A stretch of DNA of 33,734 bases from Akkermansia sp. (GTDB lineage Bacteria > Verrucomicrobiota > Verrucomicrobiia > Verrucomicrobiales > Akkermansiaceae). Position numbers and translations under genes: made by a program. How positions within the stretch are numbered: position 1 is the first letter of the stretch; each line of letters opens with the position of its first letter. The notes beneath the pieces were generated by a model. It was given only the letters and a program-made list of their open reading frames with translations. It searched no databases and was not told the origin of the DNA. The stretch covers positions 1 through 33,734 of the forward strand of contig JAFSFD010000039.1 in assembly GCA_017435365.1 (NCBI GenBank), read 5' to 3'. Shown one piece after another: positions 1 to 8,927 of this stretch.

Positions 1-373
1 GGCAGGTTGTTGAGCCAGTGGAACCACTTTTCAGCAGCCCCCGGCGCCTCGGAAAGTCATACTTGGAAAATTGCCTCGCCCGGCGGTCAAGCAAGCTCGC
101 TCGCTTTTCTTTCGGGCAACCCCGTAGCGGGGTGCGGGGCAGAGCTTATCACAAACCGCATTTCACGTCAAGCGTATTTTTGAGAAAAAGTTTTCAAAAT
201 CCCGCTTCCCCTGCCCTAAGTGCCCCGATTTCGTGCGGGTTAGAGAGAAAAAATATTTTTCATGCTGGTGATGGTTTTGCCAGCAGCATCTCCACGGAGC
301 CGAGGCCAAACCTATAAAACAATTTCTTCTTATTGTTGACGAAATGTAGAGACTCTGGTAGGGTAGAGGAGCT
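1..373. other. non-coding left flank
   Basis: I see no convincing gene here. A 99-codon open frame (18-317, +) has no recognisable domain and an Arg/Ser-rich composition typical of a chance frame. A perfect 6-bp hairpin (ACCCCG-TAG-CGGGGT, 119-133) lies in GC-rich text resembling the repeat-rich spacer at 16.8-17.2 kb. The last 40 bases hold the presumed sulfatase promoter. Confidence 0.5.
336..364 (+). promoter_or_regulatory. putative sigma70-type promoter of the sulfatase gene
   Basis: TTGACG (336-341), a 17-bp spacer and TAGGGT (359-364) lie just before the ATG at 374. The -10 match is weak, but the placement (nine bases between the -10 and the ATG) matches other genes in this window. A GAGGAG (366-371) sits only two bases from the ATG. 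Confidence 0.4.
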
Positions 374-2176
374 ATGAAGTTAACTCACATTTTCACAACA
401 ATGGCTGCCATGTGCTGCATGGGCACCGCGTTGAGTGCAGATGAGAGGCCGAACATCCTGTTCATTATCTCCGATGACCACGGCACGAATGCTCTGGGCA
501 CCTGCGAGAAGGACAGTCCGGTGCCCCTGCCCGGGTTCCGCCGACTGGCCAATGAGGGCATGGTGTTTGACCGCGCCTACTGCGCCAACTCACTGTGCGG
601 ACCGTCTCGCGCCTGCATGCTCACAGGGCGCCACTCCCACAACAACGGGTTCCTGTACAACTACGGTGGGCCCGCCTTCAACGGCGACCAGCCCACCTAC
701 CCGAAAATGCTGCAGAAAGCAGGCTACCAGACCGGCATCGTGGGCAAATGGCACCTCATCTCCCGCCCGACCGGGTTTGATTCATGGCAGGTATTCCCCA
801 GCCAGGGTGACTACCTCAACTCGACCTTCCTTTCCGCAGGCCCCAACAACTCAACGCGCAGCAACCGCATGCGCGGCTATGTGACCGATGTGGTCACAAA
901 CATGGCCATCACGTGGATGGAAAGCCGCGACCGCAGCAAGCCCTTCGCCCTTGTCGTGGGCCACAAGGCACCGCACCGCAACTGGCTGCCGGCTGTGCGC
1001 CACCTGGATATCATCAAGAAGCATGTGGCCAAGATGACCCCGCCCGCCACCCTGCACGATGACTGGAGCAACCGCCCGGAATTCCTGCGCCATAATGCTC
1101 AGAGCGTAGGCTGGAACCTCTGCAACTGGAATGATGTGCACCTGGTGGCAGACAGAATTCCCTTCGATGTGATGAAGGAAATCATCCCCAAGGGGCAGCT
1201 GCGCAACAGAATCAAGAACGGCGAGTTTGCCGGGCAGATTCCGGCAGACTTCGACATCGAGAAGCACGAGCCGAAGTTTGCCCCCAGAACGAATCTGGGA
1301 TGGGGCATGAACTGGATTGAACCCGGTCTGCAGAGTGTATACCGCAACCACTTCAATACCCGCACCGATGAGTTCGTGGCCGATTTCCGCGCCGGCAAGT
1401 ACAAGACGCAGCGCGATATGACCGAACAGCGCTGGCGCTGGTATATGGAGGACTACCTGGGCTGCATCCTCTCGCTGGATGAATCCATCTCCTCCCTGCT
1501 GGATTATCTGGATAACGCCGGACTCTCGCAGAATACGCTCGTCATCTATGTGGGCGACCAGAGCTTCTACCTGGGCGAGCACGGTTTGTACGACAAGCGC
1601 TGGATTTTCGAAGAATCCATGCGTATGCCGCTCATCATGCGCTGGAAAGGCACCATCCCCGCCGGCGTCCGCAGCCAGGCCATGGTGCAGAACATCGACT
1701 ACGCCCCCACTCTGCTGGAAGTAGCCAAGGCCGACACCCCGGAAAACACCCGCACGATGGAAGGTGTTTCCCTCACGCCGCTGTTCAAGACCGGTGATGC
1801 GCCGCAGTTCCGCGACCGCCCGCTCTACTATGCCTTCTATGAGCAGCCGGGTGAACACAATGCCCCGCGCCACGATGGCCTGCGCACCCAGCGCTACACC
1901 TTCGCCCGCATCTGGACCCCCACGGGTGAGGAGCGCCGCACGGGAGTGCGCAAGCCTGAAAACGAATGGCTCCTGATCGACAACGAGAAGGACCCGGCCC
2001 AGATGAAGAATGTCTCCCAGGACCCAGCCTACGCCGAAGTCATGAAGCAGCTCACGGAGACCTACCACAAGACGCGTGAGCAGTACCGGGTGCCCGCCGA
2101 CTGCCCCGGCAGCGGCCACCGCATCCCGGACTTCAAGCCCTCCTGGGGCACCGGCGAGAACGACCGAATCAAGTAA
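374..2176 (+). CDS. secreted formylglycine-dependent (type I) sulfatase
   Basis: This 600-aa protein starts with a Sec signal peptide (residues 1-22, ending ALSA). The sulfatase signature LCGPSR at 74-79 puts the cysteine to be converted to formylglycine at C75. Metal and substrate residues typical of the family follow: D34-D35 in ISDDHG, K125 and H127 in GKWH, H197 and H201 in HKAPH, D395-Q396 before FYLGEHGLYDKR, and K408. The family hydrolyses sulfate esters on glycans; in a gut organism host mucin or glycosaminoglycan sulfate is a plausible substrate, but the sequence does not fix it. Maturation needs an anaerobic sulfatase-maturating enzyme, not seen here. A terminator follows at 2219, so the gene is probably monocistronic. 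The fourth metal ligand is Gln rather than the more usual Asn or His. Confidence 0.93.
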   Translation: MKLTHIFTTMAAMCCMGTALSADERPNILFIISDDHGTNALGTCEKDSPVPLPGFRRLANEGMVFDRAYCANSLCGPSRACMLTGRHSHNNGFLYNYGGPAFNGDQPTYPKMLQKAGYQTGIVGKWHLISRPTGFDSWQVFPSQGDYLNSTFLSAGPNNSTRSNRMRGYVTDVVTNMAITWMESRDRSKPFALVVGHKAPHRNWLPAVRHLDIIKKHVAKMTPPATLHDDWSNRPEFLRHNAQSVGWNLCNWNDVHLVADRIPFDVMKEIIPKGQLRNRIKNGEFAGQIPADFDIEKHEPKFAPRTNLGWGMNWIEPGLQSVYRNHFNTRTDEFVADFRAGKYKTQRDMTEQRWRWYMEDYLGCILSLDESISSLLDYLDNAGLSQNTLVIYVGDQSFYLGEHGLYDKRWIFEESMRMPLIMRWKGTIPAGVRSQAMVQNIDYAPTLLEVAKADTPENTRTMEGVSLTPLFKTGDAPQFRDRPLYYAFYEQPGEHNAPRHDGLRTQRYTFARIWTPTGEERRTGVRKPENEWLLIDNEKDPAQMKNVSQDPAYAEVMKQLTETYHKTREQYRVPADCPGSGHRIPDFKPSWGTGENDRIK

Positions 2177-2179
2177 GTG

Positions 2180-2214
2180 ATTGACAATTGACTATTGACG
2201 ATTGACAATTGATA
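2180..2214. repeat. heptanucleotide tandem repeat (ATTGACN)5
   Basis: Five consecutive 7-base units start at 2180, 2187, 2194, 2201 and 2208: ATTGACA, ATTGACT, ATTGACG, ATTGACA, ATTGATA. They lie between the sulfatase stop and its terminator. Heptamer-period repeats recur at 16651 and 16771 with different sequences. Confidence 0.85.
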
Positions 2215-2218
2215 AGAT

Positions 2219-2254
2219 AACGCGTCTTTCCTGCATGGGAAAGGCGCGTTTTTT
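2219..2254 (+). terminator. rho-independent terminator after the sulfatase
   Basis: AACGCGTCTTTCC pairs over 13 positions (one T-G) with GGAAAGGCGCGTT around a short loop, followed by a T run. It isolates the sulfatase from the next gene. Confidence 0.88.
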
Positions 2255-2255
2255 C

Positions 2256-2283
2256 TTGCATTTGCCGGGTATGGGAGTAGACT
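2256..2283 (+). promoter_or_regulatory. putative promoter of the AdoHcyase-like gene
   Basis: TTGCAT (2256-2261), a 16-bp spacer and TAGACT (2278-2283) lie nine bases before the ATG at 2293. The expected transcript would have almost no 5' leader. Confidence 0.5.
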
Positions 2284-2292
2284 GGGCACAGG

Positions 2293-3360
2293 ATGAATGC
2301 GCAAGCTGAGAAGATTCGCAAGTATCTGGAGCAGTTTTACAGCCCGGAGGAATGGCCGACCCTGCGCTGGCAGGCGGAGGAATGGAGCAAGACCCTGCCG
2401 CTGGAGGGATTGCGCGTACTGGACGGCACGCCGATTTACCGCAACACGCTGGGGAAATACATGGCACTACTCGCCGCCGGGGCGGAGGTATGGGTGCCGG
2501 CGCAGCCGGGCATGCCTTCCGATTCCGCCACCATGCACCAGCTGGAGGAGTTCGGGATTCACCGCGCACCGCGCGGCATGGATGATTTCGACATCCTGCT
2601 GGACTGCTCCGGGCAGTTCTGCGAGCTGCACCCGCGGCTGGGGGCTGCGGAACTGACCCGCACCGGGGTACACCGCTATGTGCACCCGCACCATCCCGTG
2701 ATACTGACAGATTCCGGCCGCATCAAGCGCATTGAGACGGTGCTGGGCACCGGCGAGGGATTTTTCCGCGCGCTCAAGCAACTGGGGCACACCGAGCTGA
2801 AAGGGCAGCGGCTCCTCATCATCGGCTTCGGCAAAGTGGGCCGCGGCGTGCTGCACCATGCACGGAAGGAAGGCATGATTGCCACCGTGGCAGATGTGGT
2901 GGACAAGCGAAGCCAGCTGCCGGAGGGTGTGCGATTCGTGGACGCCACGGATACAGATGCGCTGAACGATGCCATCCTGCAATCCTGGTGCACCGTGACG
3001 GTGACCGGGCGCATTTCCGCCCTGCGCCGCAGCCTGAAGGCGGAGCTCATCATCCCCTCCCCCGTGCTGCTGGCCAATCTGGGGGTGGAGGATGAATACG
3101 GCTCCAGCATCCCTGAATGGCGCATACTGAACCACAAGAAACCGCTCAATTTCCTGCTGGAGGAACCCACCTCCATGCGCTACATGGAGACCACCATGGC
3201 CCTGCACAATGCCTGCGCGCTGGAACTGCTCACCGCCGACCTGCCGCACGGCTGCCTGCTTCCGTTCGCAGATGTGGAGGAACGGCTGCTGCACGTGGCC
3301 TGCACCCGCGGCCTCATCGGTCCGGATGTGAAGCTGGTGACTGAGGGTGAGCGGGCATAG
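2293..3360 (+). CDS. S-adenosylhomocysteine hydrolase-like NAD-binding protein
   Basis: This 355-aa protein has a clear Rossmann NAD-binding core at about 171-205: LLIIGFGKVGRGV with G178, G180 and G183, and an acidic residue at the end of the second strand (VADVV). The motif and its position resemble the NAD domain of adenosylhomocysteinase (GYGWVGRG in classical enzymes) and the D-2-hydroxyacid dehydrogenase superfamily. It is shorter than true SAH hydrolases (about 430-490 aa), and I do not recognise the full substrate-binding residues, so a paralogue with another substrate is more likely than the housekeeping enzyme. It has no signal peptide. The ATG at 2293 is favoured by the promoter immediately upstream. 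Its role is unknown. Confidence 0.7.
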   Translation: MNAQAEKIRKYLEQFYSPEEWPTLRWQAEEWSKTLPLEGLRVLDGTPIYRNTLGKYMALLAAGAEVWVPAQPGMPSDSATMHQLEEFGIHRAPRGMDDFDILLDCSGQFCELHPRLGAAELTRTGVHRYVHPHHPVILTDSGRIKRIETVLGTGEGFFRALKQLGHTELKGQRLLIIGFGKVGRGVLHHARKEGMIATVADVVDKRSQLPEGVRFVDATDTDALNDAILQSWCTVTVTGRISALRRSLKAELIIPSPVLLANLGVEDEYGSSIPEWRILNHKKPLNFLLEEPTSMRYMETTMALHNACALELLTADLPHGCLLPFADVEERLLHVACTRGLIGPDVKLVTEGERA

Positions 3361-3367
3361 TGCAAAC

Positions 3368-3396
3368 TTGACAGCGGCGGGGTGGGTGCATACAAT
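3368..3396 (+). promoter_or_regulatory. strong sigma70-type promoter
   Basis: Perfect TTGACA (3368-3373), a 17-bp spacer and TACAAT (3391-3396) precede the ATG at 3411 by 14 bases. It drives the membrane protein and probably the thioesterase. Confidence 0.8.
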
Positions 3397-3410
3397 ACGA
3401 AAAAGCTGAG

Positions 3411-4529
3411 ATGGATAAGATAATCATAGCATTTCGTTACCTGCTCTGCCTGCTGGGGGCGGCGGGCCTGCTGTATACGTTTTCATACCCGGATGCGGTG
3501 ATACCGCCGAACCCGGCACTGGAGGAAATGGAGGGGGTACACTGGTACGCCCTGAAGCCTTTTGTGTGGGTGCTGCCGGTGCTGCTCATGGAGCTGGTGA
3601 GCTGCTGCGGCCCGCGGCGCAATCTGGTCTGGTTCGGCGCCCTGTTCACCGTGCTGGGCCTGGCGCTGGCGGCATACCCGGTACTGCAGGCGCACTGGCC
3701 GGAGTATGTGGAGCCCACCTTCAGCTACCAGGGAGGCATGCTGAGCACCGGGCTCATTCACTATGTGGCCTTCCTGGCGGTCTCCTTTGCCTTCCGCCTG
3801 GTGCTGCTGAACTACATGTTCCCGCCGGAGGAACTGCAGGAGCAGCTCGAAATCGGCTTTGTCTCCGCCACGGCGCTGGACCCCGCCAGCGCCCGCACGC
3901 TTAAGGAGATTGCCGCCGAAGAAAAGGGGCCACAGCGCAAGTTTCAATTCAAAGCAGGTGATGCCCGCAACGCCCTGCGCTGGAAGCTGCTGATGCGCCG
4001 CATGTTCCTGCGCAGCATGGTGGCCAACGGCTGCGTGGGCGGTGGCATTCTGCTGCTGCTTCTCTGGTTCTTCCTTTACCCGCAGCCCACGACTGAGGAG
4101 GCGCTGCAGCGCGACAAGGCCCGCATGTTCGAGCACCGGGTGAACGCACACGGGCAGCCCCTGGCCACCACAGCGGCGGTGCATGCTGCCGCACGGGTGA
4201 TGAAGCACATCTCCGATTTTGAATCCCTGGGCGGTATGAGCCGCGCCGAGGCAGAGCAGTGGCTGGGGCTGGATGCTGTGCCGGCGGGCTACCGCTCCTG
4301 GCTGCGCGATGAACGCGCCATCAAGGTGCCTTCCGCCAATTACATGTACGAAAACCGCACCCGCTTCCTTACGGTGACAAACGGCCGCTATCTCTGCATG
4401 CTCTACATCCGCACCAATGAAGCAGATGACAGCATCGTGGTGGCTGAGCTGCAGGATGCCGGCTGGGATGCCGTGGCGGATGAGAACCGCCGCCGCTTGG
4501 GAACCGACTGGGGGGCCATTTACCGCTGA
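3411..4529 (+). CDS. five-pass membrane protein of unknown function
   Basis: I do not recognise this 372-aa protein. Hydrophobic segments lie at about 5-24, 50-66, 72-92, 113-136 and 202-223. A charged segment of about 65 residues separates the fourth and fifth segments, and a soluble tail of about 150 residues follows the last one. The tail has no motif I can name. A near-consensus promoter lies directly upstream, and the thioesterase starts eight bases after the stop, so the two are probably co-transcribed. That pairing may point to membrane or lipid metabolism, but this is inference. Confidence 0.8.
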   Translation: MDKIIIAFRYLLCLLGAAGLLYTFSYPDAVIPPNPALEEMEGVHWYALKPFVWVLPVLLMELVSCCGPRRNLVWFGALFTVLGLALAAYPVLQAHWPEYVEPTFSYQGGMLSTGLIHYVAFLAVSFAFRLVLLNYMFPPEELQEQLEIGFVSATALDPASARTLKEIAAEEKGPQRKFQFKAGDARNALRWKLLMRRMFLRSMVANGCVGGGILLLLLWFFLYPQPTTEEALQRDKARMFEHRVNAHGQPLATTAAVHAAARVMKHISDFESLGGMSRAEAEQWLGLDAVPAGYRSWLRDERAIKVPSANYMYENRTRFLTVTNGRYLCMLYIRTNEADDSIVVAELQDAGWDAVADENRRRLGTDWGAIYR

Positions 4530-4537
4530 TTCCGATT

Positions 4538-4930
4538 ATGCCTGCCTTCATTTACAAACGCCGCATCGCCTTCCACGAGACCGACGCCGCCGGCGTGGTT
4601 TACTTCGCCAACTTCTTCCACCTCGCAGAGGAGGCAGAGACTCACGCCATCGCTTCACTCAACTGTATAGTCACCCGCGACGGCTACCTCTACCCACGCG
4701 TCCACGTGGAAGCAGACTACCTGGCCCCGCTGCATTTCTTTGATGAGGTAGCAGTACACTGCAACATCGACAAAATAGGTTCCAGCTCAATACACTGGAA
4801 ATTCAAAATTCACGGGCCAAGCGGACTTTGCGCGACCGTAAAAGTCATTTCCGCACGGCGGAACCGCGACCATTCTGCGGCGCCATACTCCGACGAAGAG
4901 CGCGCAGCTTACTCGGAGTTACTGCCTTGA
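4538..4930 (+). CDS. YbgC/4HBT-family acyl-CoA thioesterase
   Basis: This 130-aa hotdog-fold protein carries the 4-hydroxybenzoyl-CoA thioesterase signature near its N-terminus: HETDAAGVVYFANFF at 13-27, with D16 as the expected catalytic aspartate and acidic residues at 31-32 on the following helix. The family hydrolyses acyl- or aroyl-CoA thioesters; members act in phospholipid metabolism (YbgC) or on dihydroxynaphthoyl-CoA in menaquinone synthesis, and the sequence does not decide between these. The length is normal. It follows the membrane protein by eight bases. Its last 86 bases overlap the 3' end of the convergent lipoprotein gene. Confidence 0.85.
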   Translation: MPAFIYKRRIAFHETDAAGVVYFANFFHLAEEAETHAIASLNCIVTRDGYLYPRVHVEADYLAPLHFFDEVAVHCNIDKIGSSSIHWKFKIHGPSGLCATVKVISARRNRDHSAAPYSDEERAAYSELLP

Positions 4931-6557
4931 CCGCCGGATTTTTCTCGGCATATTCGCCCAGTATCCGCTTCATTTCATTGGCCGTTTCCATGCAATCCTG
5001 CACAGAATGGTCGGAGGGCACGATTTTTTCCGTCCCCCAGGCGAGGTGACTAGACCAATACGGCACCACGCCGTCCGATGATTTGGGGGTATCCCCCTTG
5101 CCCTGGTCACCGATGATGGAGTGAGTGGGCACATTGCGCACTTTCAGCCCCTGCAGACCGGAGATGGAGTAGCTATCAGGCTTGAGCTGGTTCACGCTGG
5201 TAAACCAGAGATAGGCATCCTGCGGATTGAGCAGGAACATATCCTGCTGCAGGGTAGCGATATTGTACGCCTCTTTCAGCAGGTTCTGCGGCAGGCTGAC
5301 CAGCTTGGACAGGAAGGTGGCCAGGCGGTATTTAGCCACCGGCGCACCGCGGTGCGGCGTGGCCAAGTAGACCACCATGCCTGCCTTGACTGGCTCAAAG
5401 AAATAATCTTTGCGCAAGGGTTCGAGCGCCGGATCCGGCAAGGGCTCATGCACATAGCGCTTATCGAGGTACTGCGCCAGTGTCTGCTGCGGAATATCGG
5501 AAGCGCGGAGGAGATTCCAGGGTTCCTCGCACTGGCTGTAGTGGGTGATGAGGCCGCCCATGGAATGTCCGACCACCACCATCTTATCCCAATTCGGGTT
5601 CTTGCGCTGAGGGTCTACCTGGTCACGCAGCTTCTGCAGAGATTCACGATACGCGCGGGCCGAAACGGTCCACGCCACGCCGGTGGGATAGTTGAAATAC
5701 CAGAATTGGTAATTCCTGCGGATTTCCGGGTCGGCATACAAGCGGTTGACCAGGTTATCGAAGGTACCGGCAGAGGACATGAGCCCGTGAGTCAGAATCA
5801 CGGGTATCTTGTTCGGATTATAGACCTGGATAGAGGAAAGCCCGGTGGTGTTGCGCAGTTCCTGGGGCTGGAGCAGCCCCAGCCAGCGGTCATCTTTCAC
5901 GCGGGTGAGGTTCCAGTATACCTCCAGCAGCGCACTCCAATCGGCAGCCAGCGGGTAGTTGAGCTTGCCCACGGCAATGAAATCCTCCCGATTGCGGGGA
6001 ATGACCCGGAAGTGGGGTTTACCCTCCTCCGAGAAAGTCATGACAGCCGTGAGAATACTCACCGTGCCACGAGTGGCGATATTGAACACATTTTCCGTGC
6101 CGGGCTTTATCTTGCCCTCCGGAATCACCCCCACCATGGGCACACCGATACCCGGAAGCGTGTAGCGCTCCTGCAGAGCACTGAGTTCCACATCAATCGC
6201 CGGAACGATATCCTCATGCAGGCCGAGAAAACGGCAGATGCTTTCGTCATTCTGGTGCTGGAGCTCGAATTCTTCATATTCGGGCAGCTTCTGCTGCTCC
6301 AGCGCATCGTGGCGCAAACGCTTCACGAGCGTGAGCAAATCTTTGTTATACTGGTGCAGCGCCACAGCTCTCTCCCGGTCTCCCAAATCGGGATTGGCCA
6401 GCTGATACCAGCTGTCGCGCAGACGGGCCACCAGATCGGTATCATTCTGAGTCTGGCGCGAAGGCACCGGCAACTCCGCCGTAGGAATCAACGGTGCTGA
6501 ACACCCCAGCAGCATAAATGCACACAGACTCAGATACAGCAGACGAAAACAGCGCAT
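4845..6557 (-). CDS. lipoprotein alpha/beta hydrolase
   Basis: This 570-aa protein has a lipoprotein signal peptide with lipobox LLGC (C19), so it should be lipid-anchored in the envelope. Residues 1-245 are a family-specific N-terminal region. The hydrolase core starts with VILTHGLMSS (254-262, oxyanion-hole type) and has the nucleophile elbow GHSMGG with S332. A later Asp (SSDGVVPYW) and His (PSDHSVQD) can complete the triad. It resembles PGAP1/lipase-like esterases; the substrate is unknown. A consensus promoter abuts the ATG, implying a leaderless transcript. Its 3' end overlaps the thioesterase gene on the opposite strand by 86 bp. Confidence 0.85.
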   Translation of the reverse strand: MRCFRLLYLSLCAFMLLGCSAPLIPTAELPVPSRQTQNDTDLVARLRDSWYQLANPDLGDRERAVALHQYNKDLLTLVKRLRHDALEQQKLPEYEEFELQHQNDESICRFLGLHEDIVPAIDVELSALQERYTLPGIGVPMVGVIPEGKIKPGTENVFNIATRGTVSILTAVMTFSEEGKPHFRVIPRNREDFIAVGKLNYPLAADWSALLEVYWNLTRVKDDRWLGLLQPQELRNTTGLSSIQVYNPNKIPVILTHGLMSSAGTFDNLVNRLYADPEIRRNYQFWYFNYPTGVAWTVSARAYRESLQKLRDQVDPQRKNPNWDKMVVVGHSMGGLITHYSQCEEPWNLLRASDIPQQTLAQYLDKRYVHEPLPDPALEPLRKDYFFEPVKAGMVVYLATPHRGAPVAKYRLATFLSKLVSLPQNLLKEAYNIATLQQDMFLLNPQDAYLWFTSVNQLKPDSYSISGLQGLKVRNVPTHSIIGDQGKGDTPKSSDGVVPYWSSHLAWGTEKIVPSDHSVQDCMETANEMKRILGEYAEKNPAVKAVTPSKLRALRRSMAPQNGRGSAVRK

Positions 6558-6563
6558 GGGCGT

Positions 6564-6592
6564 ATTGTAACGGGCACAAACATCAATGTCAA
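6564..6592 (-). promoter_or_regulatory. promoter of the lipoprotein hydrolase (leaderless)
   Basis: On the minus strand TTGACA (6592-6587), a 17-bp spacer and TACAAT (6569-6564) are followed by only six bases and then ATG (6557). Transcription should start at or next to the A of the start codon. Confidence 0.85.
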
Positions 6593-6679
6593 AGCGTTAT
6601 TGTGTTTAACATCAGAACGGATAGAGGAATATGAGCGTGAGAGAGAGAGAAAATCGTAGCACCACGCAAAAACGTGAGA

Positions 6680-6717
6680 TAAAAAGGCAGGTTCCTGTTC
6701 GGAACCTGCCTTTTTTT
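6680..6717 (-). terminator. terminator of the str-S10 operon
   Basis: AAAAAGGCAGGTTCC-TGTTC-GGAACCTGCCTTTTT forms a perfect stem with A and T runs on both sides. It can work in either direction, but only rplN reads into it. Confidence 0.92.
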
Positions 6718-6762
6718 GTAAGGAGTGTGGAAGTGATAAACTTCAACAAATACCCTTCCGCC

Positions 6763-7131
6763 TTACAGCACCTCGGGAGCGAGGGACACGATCTTCATGA
6801 AGCCTTTTTCACGAAGCTCGCGAGCCACCGGCCCGAAGATACGGGTACCACGCGGGTTGTTATCCTTATCGATAACCACCACAGCGTTGGAGTCGAAACG
6901 AAGCACGGAGCCATCGTCGCGACGGATGGGAGCGGCGGTACGCACCACCACAGCCTTCACCACCGTACCCTTCTTCACAGAAGCGGTCGGGATGGATTCG
7001 CGGATGTGGCAGGTGATGATATCGCCGATGTGAGCCTGGTCAGCACCGCTCTTGCCGATCACGCCAATCATCTTGGCAGTGCGGGCGCCGGTGTTGTCGG
7101 CCACCTGAACGAGGGATTCCATCTGGAGCAT
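6763..7131 (-). CDS. rplN: 50S ribosomal protein L14 (uL14)
   Basis: A 122-aa protein of standard length, starting [17 protein letters not shown] and ending with the family's [14 protein letters not shown]14 binds 23S rRNA at the subunit interface. It is the last gene of the operon: a strong terminator follows within about 50 bases, and rplX/rplE are not next, as they are in most bacteria. An AAAGGAC sequence lies at Shine-Dalgarno distance, unlike most of its neighbours. Confidence 0.98.
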   Translation of the reverse strand: MLQMESLVQVADNTGARTAKMIGVIGKSGADQAHIGDIITCHIRESIPTASVKKGTVVKAVVVRTAAPIRRDDGSVLRFDSNAVVVIDKDNNPRGTRIFGPVARELREKGFMKIVSLAPEVL

Positions 7132-7159
7132 AGTAGGTAATGTCCTTTCTGGTTTGAGA

Positions 7160-7432
7160 TTAGTGTTTCAGGATTTCCACGAGCTCCCAGCGCTTCAGCG
7201 CGGAAAGCGGGCGGGTTTCACGGATGCGCACCTTGTCGCCGACCTTGGCGGTCTCGTTCTCGTCGTGAGCATAGAACTTCTTGCTCTTCTTCACGATCTT
7301 CTTGAACACGGGGTGCGGAACGCGGGCCACGTACTCCACAACGATGGTCTTGCTCATCTTGGTGGAGACAACAACGCCAACGCGGGTCTTACGAAGGCCC
7401 TGGGGCTTGGTCGTAGTAGTTTCTTCGCTCAT
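7160..7432 (-). CDS. rpsQ: 30S ribosomal protein S17 (uS17)
   Basis: A 90-aa protein with the S17 core [19 protein letters not shown] and [15 protein letters not shown]. The first dozen residues are a Thr-rich extension. S17 is a primary 16S rRNA binder. It lies between rpmC and rplN in the conserved order, with AAGGAC before the start. Confidence 0.98.
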   Translation of the reverse strand: MSEETTTTKPQGLRKTRVGVVVSTKMSKTIVVEYVARVPHPVFKKIVKKSKKFYAHDENETAKVGDKVRIRETRPLSALKRWELVEILKH

Positions 7433-7462
7433 ATTCTAAGTCCTTGGGTTTTCGTTTGATTA

Positions 7463-7666
7463 TCAGGCCTCGGCGCTGCCCTCGCCCTGAACGGTCAGGG
7501 CGCAGGCGAGTTCCTTGCGGACGATGCGGATGCGCTGGTTGTTCTCCAGCTGGCCGGTGGCCTGCTGGATGCGCAGGTTGAAGTACTCCTCGCGCAGGCC
7601 ACGGATGTGGGCGGCGAGCTCCTTGGCGGGCATACCGCGGAAGTCTTTAGCTTTCTTTACAGGCAT
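7463..7666 (-). CDS. rpmC: 50S ribosomal protein L29 (uL29)
   Basis: A 67-aa protein with the L29 signature EEYFNLRIQQATGQLEN followed by RIRIVRKE. L29 sits near the polypeptide exit tunnel. Conserved position between rplP and rpsQ. No Shine-Dalgarno sequence is visible; the upstream bases are A/T-rich. Confidence 0.97.
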   Translation of the reverse strand: MPVKKAKDFRGMPAKELAAHIRGLREEYFNLRIQQATGQLENNQRIRIVRKELACALTVQGEGSAEA

Positions 7667-7696
7667 AATAGTGTAATTTTTGAATGGTTACTAGTT

Positions 7697-8131
7697 TTAG
7701 GCCTGGGGTTCAACACCCTGGCGATAGACGAAACGAGTGCGGATACCCAGCTTGTTGGAGGCGAGGCGGAGAGCCTCACGAGCAGCGGACTCAGTCACAC
7801 CGCCCACCTCGAACATGATGTTGCCGGGGCGGCAGACAGCCACCCAACCCTCAACAGCACCCTTACCCTTACCCATGCGGGTGTCCGGCGGACGCTTGGT
7901 GAAGGACTTCTGCGGGAAGATGCGGATGTACACGCGGCCCTTACGGCGCAGGTAACGGTTGATGGCAATACGGCAAGCCTCGATCTGGTTGTTGGTCACC
8001 CAGCCGCGGGTGAGAACCTGCAGACCAAAGTCGCCAAAGGCAACATAGTCACCGCTGGTTGCATTGCCGCCGCGGTTGCCGCGGTGCATCTTGCGGTGGT
8101 TGTCCTTAATACGTTTGGGCATTAAAGGCAT
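7697..8131 (-). CDS. rplP: 50S ribosomal protein L16 (uL16)
   Basis: A 144-aa protein starting [18 protein letters not shown], with the family's [20 protein letters not shown] and [21 protein letters not shown]16 organises the A-site region of 23S rRNA. The start is at 8131, with AGGAGA upstream; an in-frame ATG three codons later (8122) is a less likely alternative. Confidence 0.97.
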   Translation of the reverse strand: MPLMPKRIKDNHRKMHRGNRGGNATSGDYVAFGDFGLQVLTRGWVTNNQIEACRIAINRYLRRKGRVYIRIFPQKSFTKRPPDTRMGKGKGAVEGWVAVCRPGNIMFEVGGVTESAAREALRLASNKLGIRTRFVYRQGVEPQA

Positions 8132-8172
8132 AGTCTTATTCTCCTATTGTTAAAGTTTCGTGTGTTCAGACA

Positions 8173-8904
8173 TTAGGCGTCGCGGCGGGAATCGCGGCGG
8201 GGACGCGGGGCACGGTTCTGACGGCCACCACCCATCTGCGGGGCACCGGCTACCTCGGGGCGCTTGTTGATCCAGCACTTGATACCGATGATACCGTACA
8301 GCGTACGGGCCTCGGCAAAGCCGTAATCAATCGGGGCGCGCAGAGTCTGCAGCGGCACTTTACCCTCGCGGTACTGCTCAGCGCGGGCGATATCGGCACC
8401 ACCCAGACGACCGGCGCAACGCACACGGATACCCTCGGCGCCGAAGTCCATGGCCACCTGCACGGCGCGCTTCATGGCGCGGCGGAAGGAAACGCGGCGC
8501 TCAAGCTGCGTGGCGATGTTCTCGGCCACAAGCTGGGCGTCGAGCTCCGGCTGGCGGATTTCCATGATGTCGAGCTTGACCTGGGCGCCACTGCACAGCT
8601 TGGAGAGGGCGGCGGTCATTTCCTCGATGTTCTTGCCCTTGGGCCCGATGATGAGGCCGGGACGAGCGGTGGCGATGGTCACGCGGACGCTGTTCCAGGC
8701 GCGCTCGATGGTGATGCGGGAAATCGCGGGCGTGGAGCCCTTGAGATCCTTGTTGAGGTCCGCGGTGTAGTCCTTGATGAACTTGCGGATCTTGAGGTCC
8801 TCGTGGAGCTTCGTGGCATAGTCCTTGCCCGTAGCATACCACTTGGAACGCCAGTCTTTAGTAACGGCAAGACGGAAGCCGATAGGATTTACTTTCTGAC
8901 CCAT
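8173..8904 (-). CDS. rpsC: 30S ribosomal protein S3 (uS3)
   Basis: A 243-aa protein starting [18 protein letters not shown], with a KH domain ([15 protein letters not shown]) and the C-terminal S3 domain ([17 protein letters not shown]). S3 lines the mRNA entry channel. The C-terminus ends in an Arg/Gly-rich tail. No Shine-Dalgarno sequence is visible before the start. Confidence 0.98.
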   Translation of the reverse strand: MGQKVNPIGFRLAVTKDWRSKWYATGKDYATKLHEDLKIRKFIKDYTADLNKDLKGSTPAISRITIERAWNSVRVTIATARPGLIIGPKGKNIEEMTAALSKLCSGAQVKLDIMEIRQPELDAQLVAENIATQLERRVSFRRAMKRAVQVAMDFGAEGIRVRCAGRLGGADIARAEQYREGKVPLQTLRAPIDYGFAEARTLYGIIGIKCWINKRPEVAGAPQMGGGRQNRAPRPRRDSRRDA

Positions 8905-8927
8905 AGTGTTATGTTAGTTTGTTATGG

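Noticed and set aside
18..317. Small gene at the left edge
   Set aside because: Low-complexity Arg/Ser-rich translation, no start signal and no recognisable family.
5121..6500. 459-codon plus-strand frame opposite the lipoprotein hydrolase
   Set aside because: The minus-strand frame has a lipobox, a GHSMGG elbow and its own promoter; the plus frame has none of these.
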